Assembly (NCBI GenBank): GCA_017938315.1 | Contig: JAGBBV010000021.1 | Location: 37,559 to 101,558, forward strand | From: Lachnospiraceae bacterium | GTDB taxonomy: Bacteria; Bacillota; Clostridia; Lachnospirales; Lachnospiraceae | Direction of reading: 5' to 3' | DNA length: 64,000 nucleotides | Part shown: one piece after another, positions 1 to 8,335 of the stretch | Layout: each line of letters opens with the position of its first letter | Position numbering within the stretch: position 1 is the stretch's first letter | Notes under the pieces: generated by a model | Told to the model about the DNA's origin: nothing | Seen by the model: only the letters and a program-made list of their open reading frames with translations | The model's database searches: none | Position numbers and translations under genes: made by a program

Positions 1-540
1 AAAATGTTCCTGTGGCTTTTTATTTCCAATCAAAGAGGCTGCCCATAAATCCTGCCAAAAATACTGATTTGCAATCCCCATTGTTTTATATTTATCAGTC
101 AATATAGGTCTCTCATCTTTCTTACAGATCTCGAACGACTTTCTCCTATTCATACTAATATATTTTTCTCTGTCGTCCGCAAAAAAACTCTTATCATAAA
201 AATTAAATTCAATTACATACTTTTGATAATTTATTTCTGCAAGTACTTTTCGTGCAAGTGCACTATTATCACGTTTGGACATTAAATAGCAAAAATTCAT
301 AAAAATAAATTTATCAAAATTCATATTGCATTCATTTGCCACATCATATATTTCATCTACATATATACTTGCAACGATTATACAATCATATTCTTTTACT
401 TCTTGTGGTGCAAAGACTGGTTTCCCCTCGTATTGTATTTTGGATACATTTGATTCAATAAACCCCACCACATTACCATTAATTCCGAAATCTAATAATT
501 TTTTTGTACTCTTTCCTGTTCCCCATACATATAGTTTCAT
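1..540 (-). CDS. DUF268-like methyltransferase, N-terminal part
   Basis: This is an open frame of 180 codons that runs off the left edge, so only the N-terminal part is present. Residues 1-60 look like a small Rossmann-type fold, beginning MKLYVWGTGKSTKKLL, with a CIIVAS strand. The last visible residues (QYFWQDLWAA, then NKKPQEHF) resemble the start of the DUF268 family of SAM-dependent methyltransferases, where DIGSR normally follows. The ATG has a GGGAG ribosome site 9 bases upstream. It is the last visible gene of the minus-strand modification operon and follows the radical SAM gene by about 100 bases. The methyltransferase assignment is inference, because the SAM-binding core lies outside the window. 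The Rossmann-like head resembles those of the next two genes upstream. Confidence 0.6.
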   Translation of the reverse strand, partial: MKLYVWGTGKSTKKLLDFGINGNVVGFIESNVSKIQYEGKPVFAPQEVKEYDCIIVASIYVDEIYDVANECNMNFDKFIFMNFCYLMSKRDNSALARKVLAEINYQKYVIEFNFYDKSFFADDREKYISMNRRKSFEICKKDERPILTDKYKTMGIANQYFWQDLWAASLIGNKKPQEHF

Positions 541-636
541 CTACCACTTCTCCCTTACACATTGAAATATTTGATTTTCTATCCGCATTTAATCTCAAAC
601 AATATCCATGTATAGTTTTCACTCTCGCTCATAATA

Positions 637-1763
637 CTATATTAGCCAATCCTCAATCACAGGTCTTTTCTGAGTTGTATAGCAATTCCAAGTAATCCAC
701 TTGGGATTAACCATATCACAATAACGACATAATTTTTCAGATTTACTAATATTACAAATAAATTTCTCCGCTGTTAGGTTTTTATCATACAAATCATATA
801 TACCATCACTAGGTAAATCCACATGGAAATATTCATTAAACTTTGGCAGAAACATCAATTGTGGACATTTTGCATACTTACCTTTGTATATATTTATACA
901 ACTCATGCTGTTTTCACATGGATTAACATCATTTTGCAATTCGTTTATAGATAAAGACTTAGAAAAACTATTCTCTTCTCTTGTATTAAGGACCCAAGAA
1001 ATATGCACACCGTTTTCTTCAGCAAATTTTATTATCTTACTTTTTAACTTCCTATTCGGTTCATAGTCAGATATATCTACTATAATGTGATTACTAATTA
1101 TCGCGTCTAATATTTTTTGTTCAATCCCCAGAAAAAGCAATCCATTTGTCACTATATGTACATCAGAATGTTCAAAATGTTCCCTTACTACTTCTATGTA
1201 ACGCTCCAAATCTTTGTTAAGAAAGGGTTCTCCCCCCATCAGTCTGATCATAAATATATCGCCACTAAATATATCTCTCATCCTCTGTATATCCTCAGCA
1301 AATTGACTAAATGTCAATTCATTATCCTTAAATAATGGTGAATAATGCGCACAAGCAACACAATTCAAATTACAATTATCTTGAACATGCATTTCTACAT
1401 ATGGCAAATTATTTTGAGTAACATCAATCAAATCATCAAAAAAGGAAAGATTGTCTTTAAACGAGAGCGAAAACTCTAAATATTTAACTGGAACCCTAAA
1501 AATTCTTTTTGCAACACCCACTGATGACAAATATGCATCGAATGCACTTCTTGGTTCAATTATCGCTATAACAACACAGTCTACAGATATATTCCTTCTC
1601 TTAAACTCACGAATGCTATATATTGTTAAATCATCAACATTTTTCTCCCCCCCTCTGAAACAGCATTATCTACAATACCTACAAGTTCAATATCCTTATT
1701 ATTAATTAAACTAGCATAAACACGTTTGCCTAATTTCCCAAATCCATATAATACTACTTTCAC
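637..1763 (-). CDS. Radical SAM protein, frameshifted at a poly-G tract (phase-OFF as read)
   Basis: As read, the gene is split. A GTG at 1761-1763 opens a frame beginning KVVLYGFGKLGKRVY that stops soon after a run of seven G. The rest (637-1530) is open in the next frame. It carries the radical SAM cluster motif CNLNCVACAHYSPL, the GGEPFLN motif, and a Cys-rich C-terminus (CENSMSC, KCPQ, LCRYC) that may bind a second iron-sulfur cluster as in SPASM/twitch domains. With eight G the two parts join with no stop into a protein of about 375 residues: a Rossmann-like head plus a radical SAM enzyme. The frame between 1653 and 1530 is open (GEKNVDDLTIYSIREF and on). Either it is switched off by slippage, or the read has one base missing. 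The substrate is unknown; a sugar or modified amino acid of the surface glycan is plausible. Confidence 0.75.
1647..1653 (-). repeat. Poly-G tract (7 G) inside radical SAM gene
   Basis: There are seven G on the coding strand, about 37 codons after the GTG start. With 7 G the reading ends at TAA about 8 codons later. With 6 G it meets TGA. With 8 G it joins the radical SAM frame. Such a run is not expected by chance in DNA this AT-rich. Confidence 0.75.
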
Positions 1764-1771
1764 AATAATGA

Positions 1772-1780
1772 CCCCCCCCC
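1772..1780 (-). repeat. Poly-G tract (9 G) between two genes
   Basis: Nine G on the coding strand directly follow the TA of the upstream gene's TAG stop and end 8 bases before the GTG of the radical SAM gene. The tract could serve as the ribosome-binding site, and length changes would alter spacing. Alternatively, an ATG at about 1789-1791 reads into the radical SAM frame when the tract has 10 G. Confidence 0.7.
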
Positions 1781-2208
1781 TAAATTTTCCATTTGTTTTC
1801 ACATACCAAATCATCTATTGAACATAATGGACTATTTGTTTTTTTTGCTAACATCTCATAAATTTTTTCATATTGATCAATAATTGTCACAACTATTAAA
1901 TCGGCCATAGGCAGGTCATCTTGTGGTGAATACACAGGACATCCCAAAACTAAATTATCAGCATTTCTGTCTATAACATATTCTATCTTGTCCATCCCCA
2001 ATTCTTCAACCAAAAGCCATGCTAATTCTCCCCAACCATACAATGCAATTTTACTAATATTGTTATTGTCAAATTTATCTTTAATATTAATTCCGTTATT
2101 TAGATTTGAAACCCACTTTTTGCATAATTTATACATTTTGAAATATTTACTCTTTTCCTTTGTTTCAATATTCAATTTTTCTATCATCATTTTTTCAGAC
2201 ATGCTCAT
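1780..2208 (-). CDS. Small Rossmann-like nucleotide-binding protein
   Basis: This 142-residue protein has a charged N-terminal 45 residues, then a Rossmann-like unit: KIALYGWGELAWLLVEEL (a glycine-rich loop), IEYVIDR ending a second strand, and ADLIVVTIIDQY. The layout resembles the N-terminal domain of PglD-type proteins and of many proteins in flagellin or polysaccharide loci. No catalytic domain follows. The stop TAG abuts the nine-G tract. The ATG lacks a strong ribosome site, so translation may be coupled to the glycosyltransferase-like gene ending 22 bases upstream. The function is unknown. It could be a stand-alone version of the heads of the two neighbouring proteins. Confidence 0.6.
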   Translation of the reverse strand: MSMSEKMMIEKLNIETKEKSKYFKMYKLCKKWVSNLNNGINIKDKFDNNNISKIALYGWGELAWLLVEELGMDKIEYVIDRNADNLVLGCPVYSPQDDLPMADLIVVTIIDQYEKIYEMLAKKTNSPLCSIDDLVCENKWKI

Positions 2209-2230
2209 TTATACAACTCACGATTATTGT

Positions 2231-3148
2231 TTACAACCCAATCGTTTTCTCCTCTCCTATATTTAACTCAAACTTTTCCTTGAAAACTCTATATTTACGA
2301 TACAATATATGCTCTTGATAATAAAAGCCAAAATGGTAACATATCATTCTAATATCACACAGAACAAAATAGGAATTAACTGCACAAAATTTAACCATTT
2401 GTTCTTCATCACTGCCACCACCATTACCTACTCCTACCTCAAATCCGCCCATCTTCTCCCAGAATTTACGTCTAAACATAATGGCGCAAATGGGGAATCT
2501 CATATTCACGAACTTAGGCTCTAGATTCATATTGCGAAATTCCAGAGCTTCTTTGTCTATTTGCTCGCATTTATCCCACACAAAATCAGCAATCTCATCA
2601 GAATATAATGCAGCATTATCATCCTTACTGTGCCCTCCTATTTTCAATTTTGAAAATTGTGGTGCATACTGCTTCCATTCTTTTTCATATCCTTTCAATT
2701 CGAGATATTGATAAAATCCATAATTATGCAAAGGCATCAATGGTCCTACAAAACCAATTCTATACATTTTATCATAATGGCCGAACGTTTCTTCCAAATA
2801 TTCCCAAAAATGCTCTGTAAGAAATACATCCTCATCCATTTTAAAAATTAATTCCGCCTTAGGGAACAAGCTAATTGTTATATTCTGTGCAATTGTAAGT
2901 TTATTGATTTCTGTACTCAAGTATGACCAATCATATTCTATACAAAAATCTTTTAGTTTTTCTGAAAAAATGCCACTAGAAATAATGCATACATCTACAT
3001 CTTTTGGGCAAAATCTTTTTATCCTACCAAAAACGTTTTCCCATAACAGCGGTTTGTATCCTGCAAGGACATATAATAATTTAGAACAATCCTTTTTATT
3101 ATCAATAAACTCATATTTACTATTAAATTTTTCATCTTCCCGTTGCAT
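2231..3148 (-). CDS. Glycosyltransferase-like protein (GT-A type)
   Basis: This 305-residue protein starts MQREDEKF. A Rossmann-like N-terminal half (LLYVLAGYKPLLWENVFGRI) leads to FKMDEDVFL near residue 105, which looks like the metal-binding acidic motif of GT-A glycosyltransferases. Later segments (FPICAIMFRRKFWEKMGG, then GGGSDEEQMVKF) resemble the acceptor side of such enzymes. No signal peptide or membrane segment is seen, so it should act in the cytoplasm on a glycan or a protein-bound sugar. It lies 11 bases downstream of the propeller-like gene in the same operon. The donor and acceptor cannot be told from sequence. Confidence 0.6.
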   Translation of the reverse strand: MQREDEKFNSKYEFIDNKKDCSKLLYVLAGYKPLLWENVFGRIKRFCPKDVDVCIISSGIFSEKLKDFCIEYDWSYLSTEINKLTIAQNITISLFPKAELIFKMDEDVFLTEHFWEYLEETFGHYDKMYRIGFVGPLMPLHNYGFYQYLELKGYEKEWKQYAPQFSKLKIGGHSKDDNAALYSDEIADFVWDKCEQIDKEALEFRNMNLEPKFVNMRFPICAIMFRRKFWEKMGGFEVGVGNGGGSDEEQMVKFCAVNSYFVLCDIRMICYHFGFYYQEHILYRKYRVFKEKFELNIGEEKTIGL

Positions 3149-3159
3149 ATAAATATCTC

Positions 3160-4188
3160 CTATATTTGTTCTATAAAATCTGACAAAGTATCATACTCCC
3201 CTTCGTTACGATACCATGTATGCTTCATATCTTTTACACTACCTGCCTTACCGAATAAACAAACTTCACTATATGACTTGCTATCTAGCTCTAGAATACC
3301 AATTATATTTTTATTACGAACATATATGTACATAACATTTTCTATCAATTGCGTTTCAAAATAATTATTTTTTTGAATCTCCAATGAATCTGTACCCTCA
3401 ACAATAGACTCGCACTTATTATCCCAATTGAATATTCTAAATGGTTGTCCATTTTCTGGTATCAAATAAAAATCATTATCATACTTAAACAATCTAAAAT
3501 AGTTTAACGCATTCTCATTATTATATATAGAATATGTAAATGTATATTCATCCAAAACTTCCCATGAATTCACACTTATTTGAACAATTTTAGCTTTATT
3601 TATATTATCTATACCATATACCCATACAGAATCACCATCTACATATAGGCATTCAATCCTTTCCAATTGCTTGATTTTATGATTTTGAATAAAATGAGTA
3701 CTTGGTATTATTTCTGAAACTATAGCTTGTCCACCACATCTGTTTGCAATATAAATATGTCCATCTACCACCATCCCTCTTGTAAAAATTCGAGTGTCAT
3801 TTTCAAATATAAATTCTCGTACATTTTTGGTTTCTAGATTCACTTCCAAAACCGGAAATTCAAAATCTGATGGAATAATCCAACATATAGCATCTTCAAA
3901 TAAAATCTCACAAATTTGTGTATATTTTTTACTATAATAGTTCCATTGTATTAATGATTCATCAACAACATTAAACACTCCCACTTTACATTCGTAGGGT
4001 GAGAAAAAAAACAAATCATTTTTATACATACATATTTTTCTTACATTTCTAAAAACATCTAAGCCCGATGGTATGCATACTAAACGGCACTCATCTTCTT
4101 CACTTTTTTTGTATAACATATTCTTATCGTATGAAGGAACCCATATGTCAACTCCATCCGCATACCCACACATTGTTCTGATTTTCAT
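3160..4188 (-). CDS. Propeller-like protein of unknown function
   Basis: This 342-residue protein is read from an ATG with a clear GGAGG ribosome site, in preference to an ATG 27 bases upstream. It consists of repeating beta-rich segments of about 45-50 residues with aromatic turns (DGVDIWVPSY, NDLFFFSPYE, DGHIYIANRC, DDSVWVYG-like, DNDFYLIPEN), as in beta-propellers. There is no signal peptide. I do not recognise a family. Its place between glycosyl- and methyltransferase genes suggests a role in building or recognising the same glycan, but this is inference only. Confidence 0.5.
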   Translation of the reverse strand: MKIRTMCGYADGVDIWVPSYDKNMLYKKSEEDECRLVCIPSGLDVFRNVRKICMYKNDLFFFSPYECKVGVFNVVDESLIQWNYYSKKYTQICEILFEDAICWIIPSDFEFPVLEVNLETKNVREFIFENDTRIFTRGMVVDGHIYIANRCGGQAIVSEIIPSTHFIQNHKIKQLERIECLYVDGDSVWVYGIDNINKAKIVQISVNSWEVLDEYTFTYSIYNNENALNYFRLFKYDNDFYLIPENGQPFRIFNWDNKCESIVEGTDSLEIQKNNYFETQLIENVMYIYVRNKNIIGILELDSKSYSEVCLFGKAGSVKDMKHTWYRNEGEYDTLSDFIEQI

Positions 4189-4238
4189 TTTACCTCCACA
4201 TACTATATAAAACATAATTAGTTCTCATTTACTGAACA

Positions 4239-5462
4239 TTATTCAAAATATATATTTTCTATAGCTACACCTCTAAAATATATATCATTCCTTTCTCCAA
4301 ATTCAGATGGTATCCATAAATAATTAGTGGCGAAATCAATTGGGATTATTTTTCCTTTATATTCTGCTCCATTTATAGGGAATGATATTATTTGATGTGC
4401 TTGCGTTATATCAAACACATTTTGAATATTCTCAAATTCTATTCTTAATTCAATTTCGCCATTCAATTCTTTTATATCTATATCTGTAGATATTTCAATC
4501 AATATTTTACTACAAGTCTTAGGAATATTTCGAATATACATTCTTGCCTTTTTCTCTGACATTATATTCTTTTGTCCCTTTGTAGTCACAAGCATTTTTC
4601 TAAATCCAAAACCAGGCAGACTATTCCAATCAGGATAATACTCAAATACACCTTCTATCCCTTCAATATCCTGTCCTACAAAATTTATTGGACGATTTCC
4701 GTTTTCGTGTCCTACAATATTACTGCGAACCGGATTATATAAATTTTCCGAAGTAGCCGGCAACGGAAACCAATCCCCACACAAATCTTTTCTTACAAAG
4801 AATGCATTCACACCACTTATATTTGTTCCAACAAGTTGATAACCCTTTTTATTTCCTAACTTCTCCAATGCTTTTAAAGATGCTCCTGATCTATCACTAC
4901 CATCCCATACACAATCAGTATTATATGCCATCACCCAATCAATTTCCGGTGCAAATCTGCCTTGATATTCTATTACAACAACACGTGGATTCATTTCATT
5001 AATAGACTGCCAAATATGATAATCATTTCCATCAATATCAATGCTCAGCAAATCTAATTCTTCACCTTTGCAATATTCAGAAATATAACCATTAATATTA
5101 TTAATGGTCACATAATCATTAATTACACAAAGTATTCCTTTTCGAATTGCTGGGGCAAATCGTCTACATATCTGTGCATAAGATGATTCAGTTCCTTCTA
5201 TCCATAATCCACGCCATCCTTGTAACAGCAAAGCATGACTATTGCATTCGAGACCTCTGTCCACTCCAAACTCCACAAATGTCTTATTTATAGTACCAAT
5301 TCTTCTAAATATTTCATTAATGATGCCATCCTCATCATTCTGCGAATATATTTTATATCCATATTGCTCTAAATATCTCTCGTCTTTAAGTCTATTTTCT
5401 AATGCCAATGTCCACTTTAATCCCCCCCATATTTTTGTATTAAGAAAATTTGTCAAATCCAT
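4239..5462 (-). CDS. SAM-dependent methyltransferase with poly-G switch near its start
   Basis: This 407-residue protein contains SQNDEDGIINEIF, then FVEFGVDRG (likely SAM-binding loop) and LLSIDIDGNDYHIW (acidic loop), a pattern of FkbM/Methyltransf_21-like enzymes. The C-terminal 130 residues are beta-rich and may be a binding module. Codons 12-14 lie in a run of seven G (5422-5428). The frame is open with seven, but six or eight G bring a stop within a few codons, so the gene is ON as read. The gene lies 84 bases downstream of another FkbM-type gene. It probably O-methylates a sugar or other decoration; the substrate is unknown. Confidence 0.7.
   Translation of the reverse strand: MDLTNFLNTKIWGGLKWTLALENRLKDERYLEQYGYKIYSQNDEDGIINEIFRRIGTINKTFVEFGVDRGLECNSHALLLQGWRGLWIEGTESSYAQICRRFAPAIRKGILCVINDYVTINNINGYISEYCKGEELDLLSIDIDGNDYHIWQSINEMNPRVVVIEYQGRFAPEIDWVMAYNTDCVWDGSDRSGASLKALEKLGNKKGYQLVGTNISGVNAFFVRKDLCGDWFPLPATSENLYNPVRSNIVGHENGNRPINFVGQDIEGIEGVFEYYPDWNSLPGFGFRKMLVTTKGQKNIMSEKKARMYIRNIPKTCSKILIEISTDIDIKELNGEIELRIEFENIQNVFDITQAHQIISFPINGAEYKGKIIPIDFATNYLWIPSEFGERNDIYFRGVAIENIYFE
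5422..5428 (-). repeat. Poly-G tract (7 G) at the 5' end of a methyltransferase gene
   Basis: Seven G encode the Trp-Gly-Gly at codons 12-14. Losing one G gives GAT TAA directly after the tract. Gaining one gives a TAG about ten codons on. This is the classic layout of an ON/OFF contingency gene. Confidence 0.7.
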
Positions 5463-5545
5463 ATTATTCTCCTTGTATCAAATGACCACTTTTATAAACC
5501 ACTTCAAAATATATATAATTATATACATTAATACTTTTTCAGATA

Positions 5546-6262
5546 TTACCTGTATTTCGCAATATCTATCATTTTCATTTGCACAATATTACTTTTTTCA
5601 ATAAAGCTATCAACCAATTTGAATTTTTCTAATAAATGTTCTTTACATTCATCTACATAAAATCTATTAATTCCATGTTCATATGCAAACAAATAGCCGT
5701 TATCTAACAACATTCTTTCCCACTTATCATAGCACGGAATTGTTGTACCCGGCTCTGCTGATTCCATTACATATATCCATGGTCTACATTCATACCAATC
5801 GGATATTCCCTCTAATACCTCTTTTTCATAACCTTCAACATCTATTTTACAAAAATGAACTTCTTGACCTCCTTTTATATATTTTTGGAAAATATACTGC
5901 AACGTTACGATTCGTTTATTATGTCTATTTAATAAAGCACCACCATTCTCCATTTTCGAGGTAACGGTTTCATCAAACGTAGACCCTGTCCCACATGCAA
6001 CCAAATCCATATATCCCATTTCTTTTCCAACACCCACACATAAATTTATATCTCTTGGACATTCCTCGTCTAGGAGCAAACACATTGACCTAAGTGGCTC
6101 TATATTTATTCCACATCCTCCCCTCAAAGAGAAAAAATTTGTAACACTGATATTAACGGGATCATTTGCACCAACATCAATCCAAAAAACTTTTTCAACA
6201 TCCTTTAATACAAAATATAAAATAATATCTTCCAGTTCCTGTGCATATGATTTATAACGCAT
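5546..6262 (-). CDS. FkbM family methyltransferase
   Basis: This protein of about 238 residues begins MRYKSYAQELEDIIL, the usual FkbM opening. FWIDVGANDPVNISVT (SAM-binding loop), GINIEPL (acidic end of strand two) and FCKIDVEGYEKEVLEG (the IDVEG motif) follow in the normal order. I chose the ATG at 6260-6262, with GAGG 8 bases upstream. An ATG 24 bases earlier with a closer AAGGA is also possible. It is the first gene of the modification operon, and a sigma-28-type promoter lies about 190 bases upstream. It likely O-methylates a sugar of the flagellin or surface glycan. Confidence 0.78.
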   Translation of the reverse strand: MRYKSYAQELEDIILYFVLKDVEKVFWIDVGANDPVNISVTNFFSLRGGCGINIEPLRSMCLLLDEECPRDINLCVGVGKEMGYMDLVACGTGSTFDETVTSKMENGGALLNRHNKRIVTLQYIFQKYIKGGQEVHFCKIDVEGYEKEVLEGISDWYECRPWIYVMESAEPGTTIPCYDKWERMLLDNGYLFAYEHGINRFYVDECKEHLLEKFKLVDSFIEKSNIVQMKMIDIAKYR

Positions 6263-6452
6263 CTCCTTTACCTCTTTTCCTTCCATTTTTCCTTTTTGTT
6301 ACTAGTTTCAAGCTATCTTTTTTTTAAAACTATATAATAAAAGCAACCACGAAAACCGATAAGTAATTACTTATTATCCACTTTCATCGCTGCTTCTCAT
6401 CCTCCTTGACTATTATTCGACTTCCTTGTCCTATTCTTCTTTTCATTATATT

Positions 6453-6479
6453 ATATCGACATTTTTTATGGATTCTTTA
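6453..6479 (-). promoter_or_regulatory. Sigma-28-type promoter of the modification operon
   Basis: On the minus strand the site reads TAAA, 15 bases, GTCGATAT. The flagellar sigma-28 (FliA/SigD) consensus is TAAA-N15-GCCGATAA, so only the second and last -10 bases differ. The spacing equals that of four other sites in this window. It directs transcription into the FkbM gene and the operon to the left. Confidence 0.6.
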
Positions 6480-6480
6480 C

Positions 6481-6633
6481 CTAATGCATAATATTTCTTC
6501 TACATATCACCAACAGGTTGAGTGACCTTAGTGTTCCAATACGGCGTGCACCTTCTACCATCAGGGCCTTTTTCCCCTGACTTTCATTCTTCCATTCCAA
6601 AAGCTTTTTATATATTTTTCTCTTTAACACCAT
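6481..6633 (-). pseudogene. COG1373-type ATPase fragment
   Basis: The ATG at 6631-6633 has a GGAGG site 6 bases upstream. It opens the typical N-terminus of a COG1373 (DUF4143) ATPase: KRKIYKKLLEWKNE, then LMVEGARRIG. The Walker A lysine and everything after it are gone. The frame continues 17 codons in unrelated sequence and stops. It is a remnant, truncated next to the sigma-28 promoter, which marks a recombination border of the modification island. Confidence 0.6.
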
Positions 6634-6645
6634 AAGTACCTCCAA

Positions 6646-6752
6646 ATTATACGCACATGTACAACCCACACATTTTTTTGATTATGCGCACATTGTAACT
6701 CTTTTTTTATTATACGCAAGTATTAAAACTTTAAATCTACTGATTATGCGCA
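6646..6752 (-). repeat. Four copies of a 10-bp ATTATRCGCA motif upstream of the ATPase relic
   Basis: Copies start at 6646, 6681, 6709 and 6743 on the plus strand (28-35 bp apart), alternating ATTATACGCA and ATTATGCGCA. On the minus strand they read TGCGTATAAT or TGCGCATAAT, so the copy nearest the ATPase start also contains a perfect -10 box, TATAAT. They may be operators or a promoter array of the former ATPase gene. A 62-codon frame over 6682-6870 shows no family likeness. Confidence 0.45.
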
Positions 6753-6921
6753 TATAACTCTTAAATATTTGTACATTCACCACATAATTTATGCTATCAG
6801 ACAACAGCTCTAAAAACGGCCGCAATTCTGTTTCAAAATATTCCGGATGCTCTACCTTTGATAAGTTCAAAAAGTGTATAGCATATCGTAAAAAAATATT
6901 TCAATAATTATTCTTCTCAAA

Positions 6922-7143
6922 TCAAAAATAAATCGTCCGGATACCTCTTTCACCAATCACTTCATCTACGATATCCTGTATCTGCTGTAGTTCCTCATCC
7001 ATGGTGTTTTCTTTCCGCGTATTCTCCATGTAATTCAGCAGAGTTTTTAACTTTAGACTGTCACCCTTGGTTCCTCCATAACACAAGAAGCTATGCAAAT
7101 GCATAGCCTCTTGGTAGTATCCGTCGCAACGGAAAACTCTCAT
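6922..7143 (-). pseudogene. C-terminal scrap of an Rpn-family nuclease/transposase
   Basis: The 73-codon frame contains LKTLLNYMENTRKENT and IQDIVDEVI, which resemble the C-terminal tail of Rpn-family PD-(D/E)XK proteins (KYMENTTxEN pattern). The nuclease core is missing, so it is a remnant. Confidence 0.5.
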
Positions 7144-7154
7144 ATTGTTTCCAC

Positions 7155-7232
7155 TTATAATGTAGGACTCACCATCTCTGCAACCTGCTGCGTTAGTTTC
7201 TTTTCAACTCTTAAGCTCTTCAAATCATTCAC
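7155..7232 (-). pseudogene. XRE-type helix-turn-helix N-terminus remnant
   Basis: A GTG with a GGGAGG ribosome site opens VNDLKSLRVEKKLTQQVAEM, the typical first helices of an XRE regulator (expected QQEVADMxGVS). The frame ends after 25 codons, with a codon apparently lost in the recognition-helix region. This is a broken regulator and is not expected to fold. Confidence 0.5.
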
Positions 7233-7309
7233 ACTTGCACCTCCCGTTTTGTGATAATGCAAATATTGCACTTTCTGGAATTTATGGTGCACTATTATTC
7301 TCAACACTA

Positions 7310-8115
7310 CTATTTGGCATGGAGAATATTATATACTTTTTCCACATTAAAGTCAGGTGCGAGGTTCACCGCTGCATCATAGATTTTCTTTATAGTGCTT
7401 TCATCTTCTTCCAGTTCTTCTGCAATCAGCGGCATTTCTTTTCCTTTTGCAATTTTTCGGCATACCTGTTCTATTAATTTCAAATCCGCCCCCTGTTGTA
7501 TACCTATCTTCAGGTTTTTATCTGCAATCGATTGTCCCAGCCCTTTCATATTCGCCATTCCTTTCATAATTGCTTCATTTTGGCTAACATCTACATATTT
7601 AGATATTCTCATTGTATCTCATTCAAAAACTCCTGACAAATAGTCAAATATGGGTTCGCTGTCATCTTTTCCACGTCTGATGATAATCACATTTATTAGG
7701 TCGTAATCCTCTTCCGGTTCATCCGTCTCGCCTATCACATCTGACTTTTTAATAGAATGCATGGTGACCGTATTCTGCAACTTTTTAGGTATGTTTTCAT
7801 TACATATCCATATGCTGTATACCTTTTGTATATCCGCATAATTGGTTAATTCTGTCAACATTCCCGGCTGATAGCTGATTTCTCTGGCAGCATAGTATAT
7901 CCCTCTTTTGATAATCGGATACCTTGGGTTACTAGGCTTGTAATCATTTTGAATTTCCAAATCAAAATGTAAGTGATTTCTGTAGGAAGCTGCGCCACTC
8001 TTTGGGATACGTCATCTACAGGAATATCCCCAATGCTTTCCGCATCTATATATCTGATAAATAATTGTTTAAATACGTCGTCATATCTCTTTCCTGATAT
8101 GCTAAGACTAATCAT
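7310..8115 (-). pseudogene. Degraded Rpn-family PD-(D/E)XK nuclease/transposase
   Basis: Three adjoining pieces form one decayed gene. The N-terminal piece (7855-8115) ends near LPTEIT. The core (7619 to about 7975) is in another frame and has HFDLEIQNDYKPSNPRYP, AAREISYQ, YSIWICNENIPK and LINVIIIRRGKD, typical of the Rpn family. The C-terminal piece (7310-7612) is in the core's frame but separated from it by one TGA. The second relic at 9901-10230 has TGT (Cys) at the equivalent position (FECDTMR), so this is a nonsense mutation. Rpn proteins are recombination-promoting nucleases that multiply in Lachnospiraceae genomes. This copy carries at least one frameshift and one stop. Confidence 0.7.
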
Positions 8116-8296
8116 TGTTTCTGTTTATTTGTTCCTTCGTTGTGAAAAAATAGCGAATCGCCATGATAATTATCTGCCGGGTCTGATAGGCTTCCTCGAA
8201 TACAGATAAGTTGATTTTTACCTGTTTCTTCTATACCGATACATACACCTTATCATTTTTATTTTTTATCTTCAATATAAATGTTTTTTCGACAAC
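8116..8296. other. Non-coding gap, no confident feature
   Basis: Between the Rpn relic and the cytidylyltransferase terminator I see only short frames. One minus-strand stretch (SVFEEAYQTRQ, then AIRYFFTTKEQINR) looks protein-like but has no recognisable family, and may be the far N-terminal debris of the same relic. Confidence 0.3.
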
Positions 8297-8324
8297 CAAA
8301 AAAACAAGCCCGTCAAGAGCTTGT
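8297..8324 (-). terminator. Rho-independent terminator after cytidylyltransferase pair
   Basis: On the minus strand, ACAAGC and GCTTGT form a 6-bp stem around a short loop, followed by a run of seven T. It starts 12 bases after the stop of the gene ending at 8336. Confidence 0.7.
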
Positions 8325-8335
8325 CTTTTTATAAA

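Noticed and set aside
1232-1237. Six-G run in the radical SAM gene
   Set aside because: It encodes the conserved GGEP motif, so it is explained by protein selection, and it is shorter than the three other tracts.
6337-6362. TAAA followed by ACCGATAA on the plus strand, like a sigma-28 promoter
   Set aside because: The spacing is 13, not 15, and no plus-strand gene follows.
6682-6870. Minus-strand frame of 62 codons between gene relics
   Set aside because: No ribosome site and no recognisable motif; it overlaps the ATTATRCGCA repeats.
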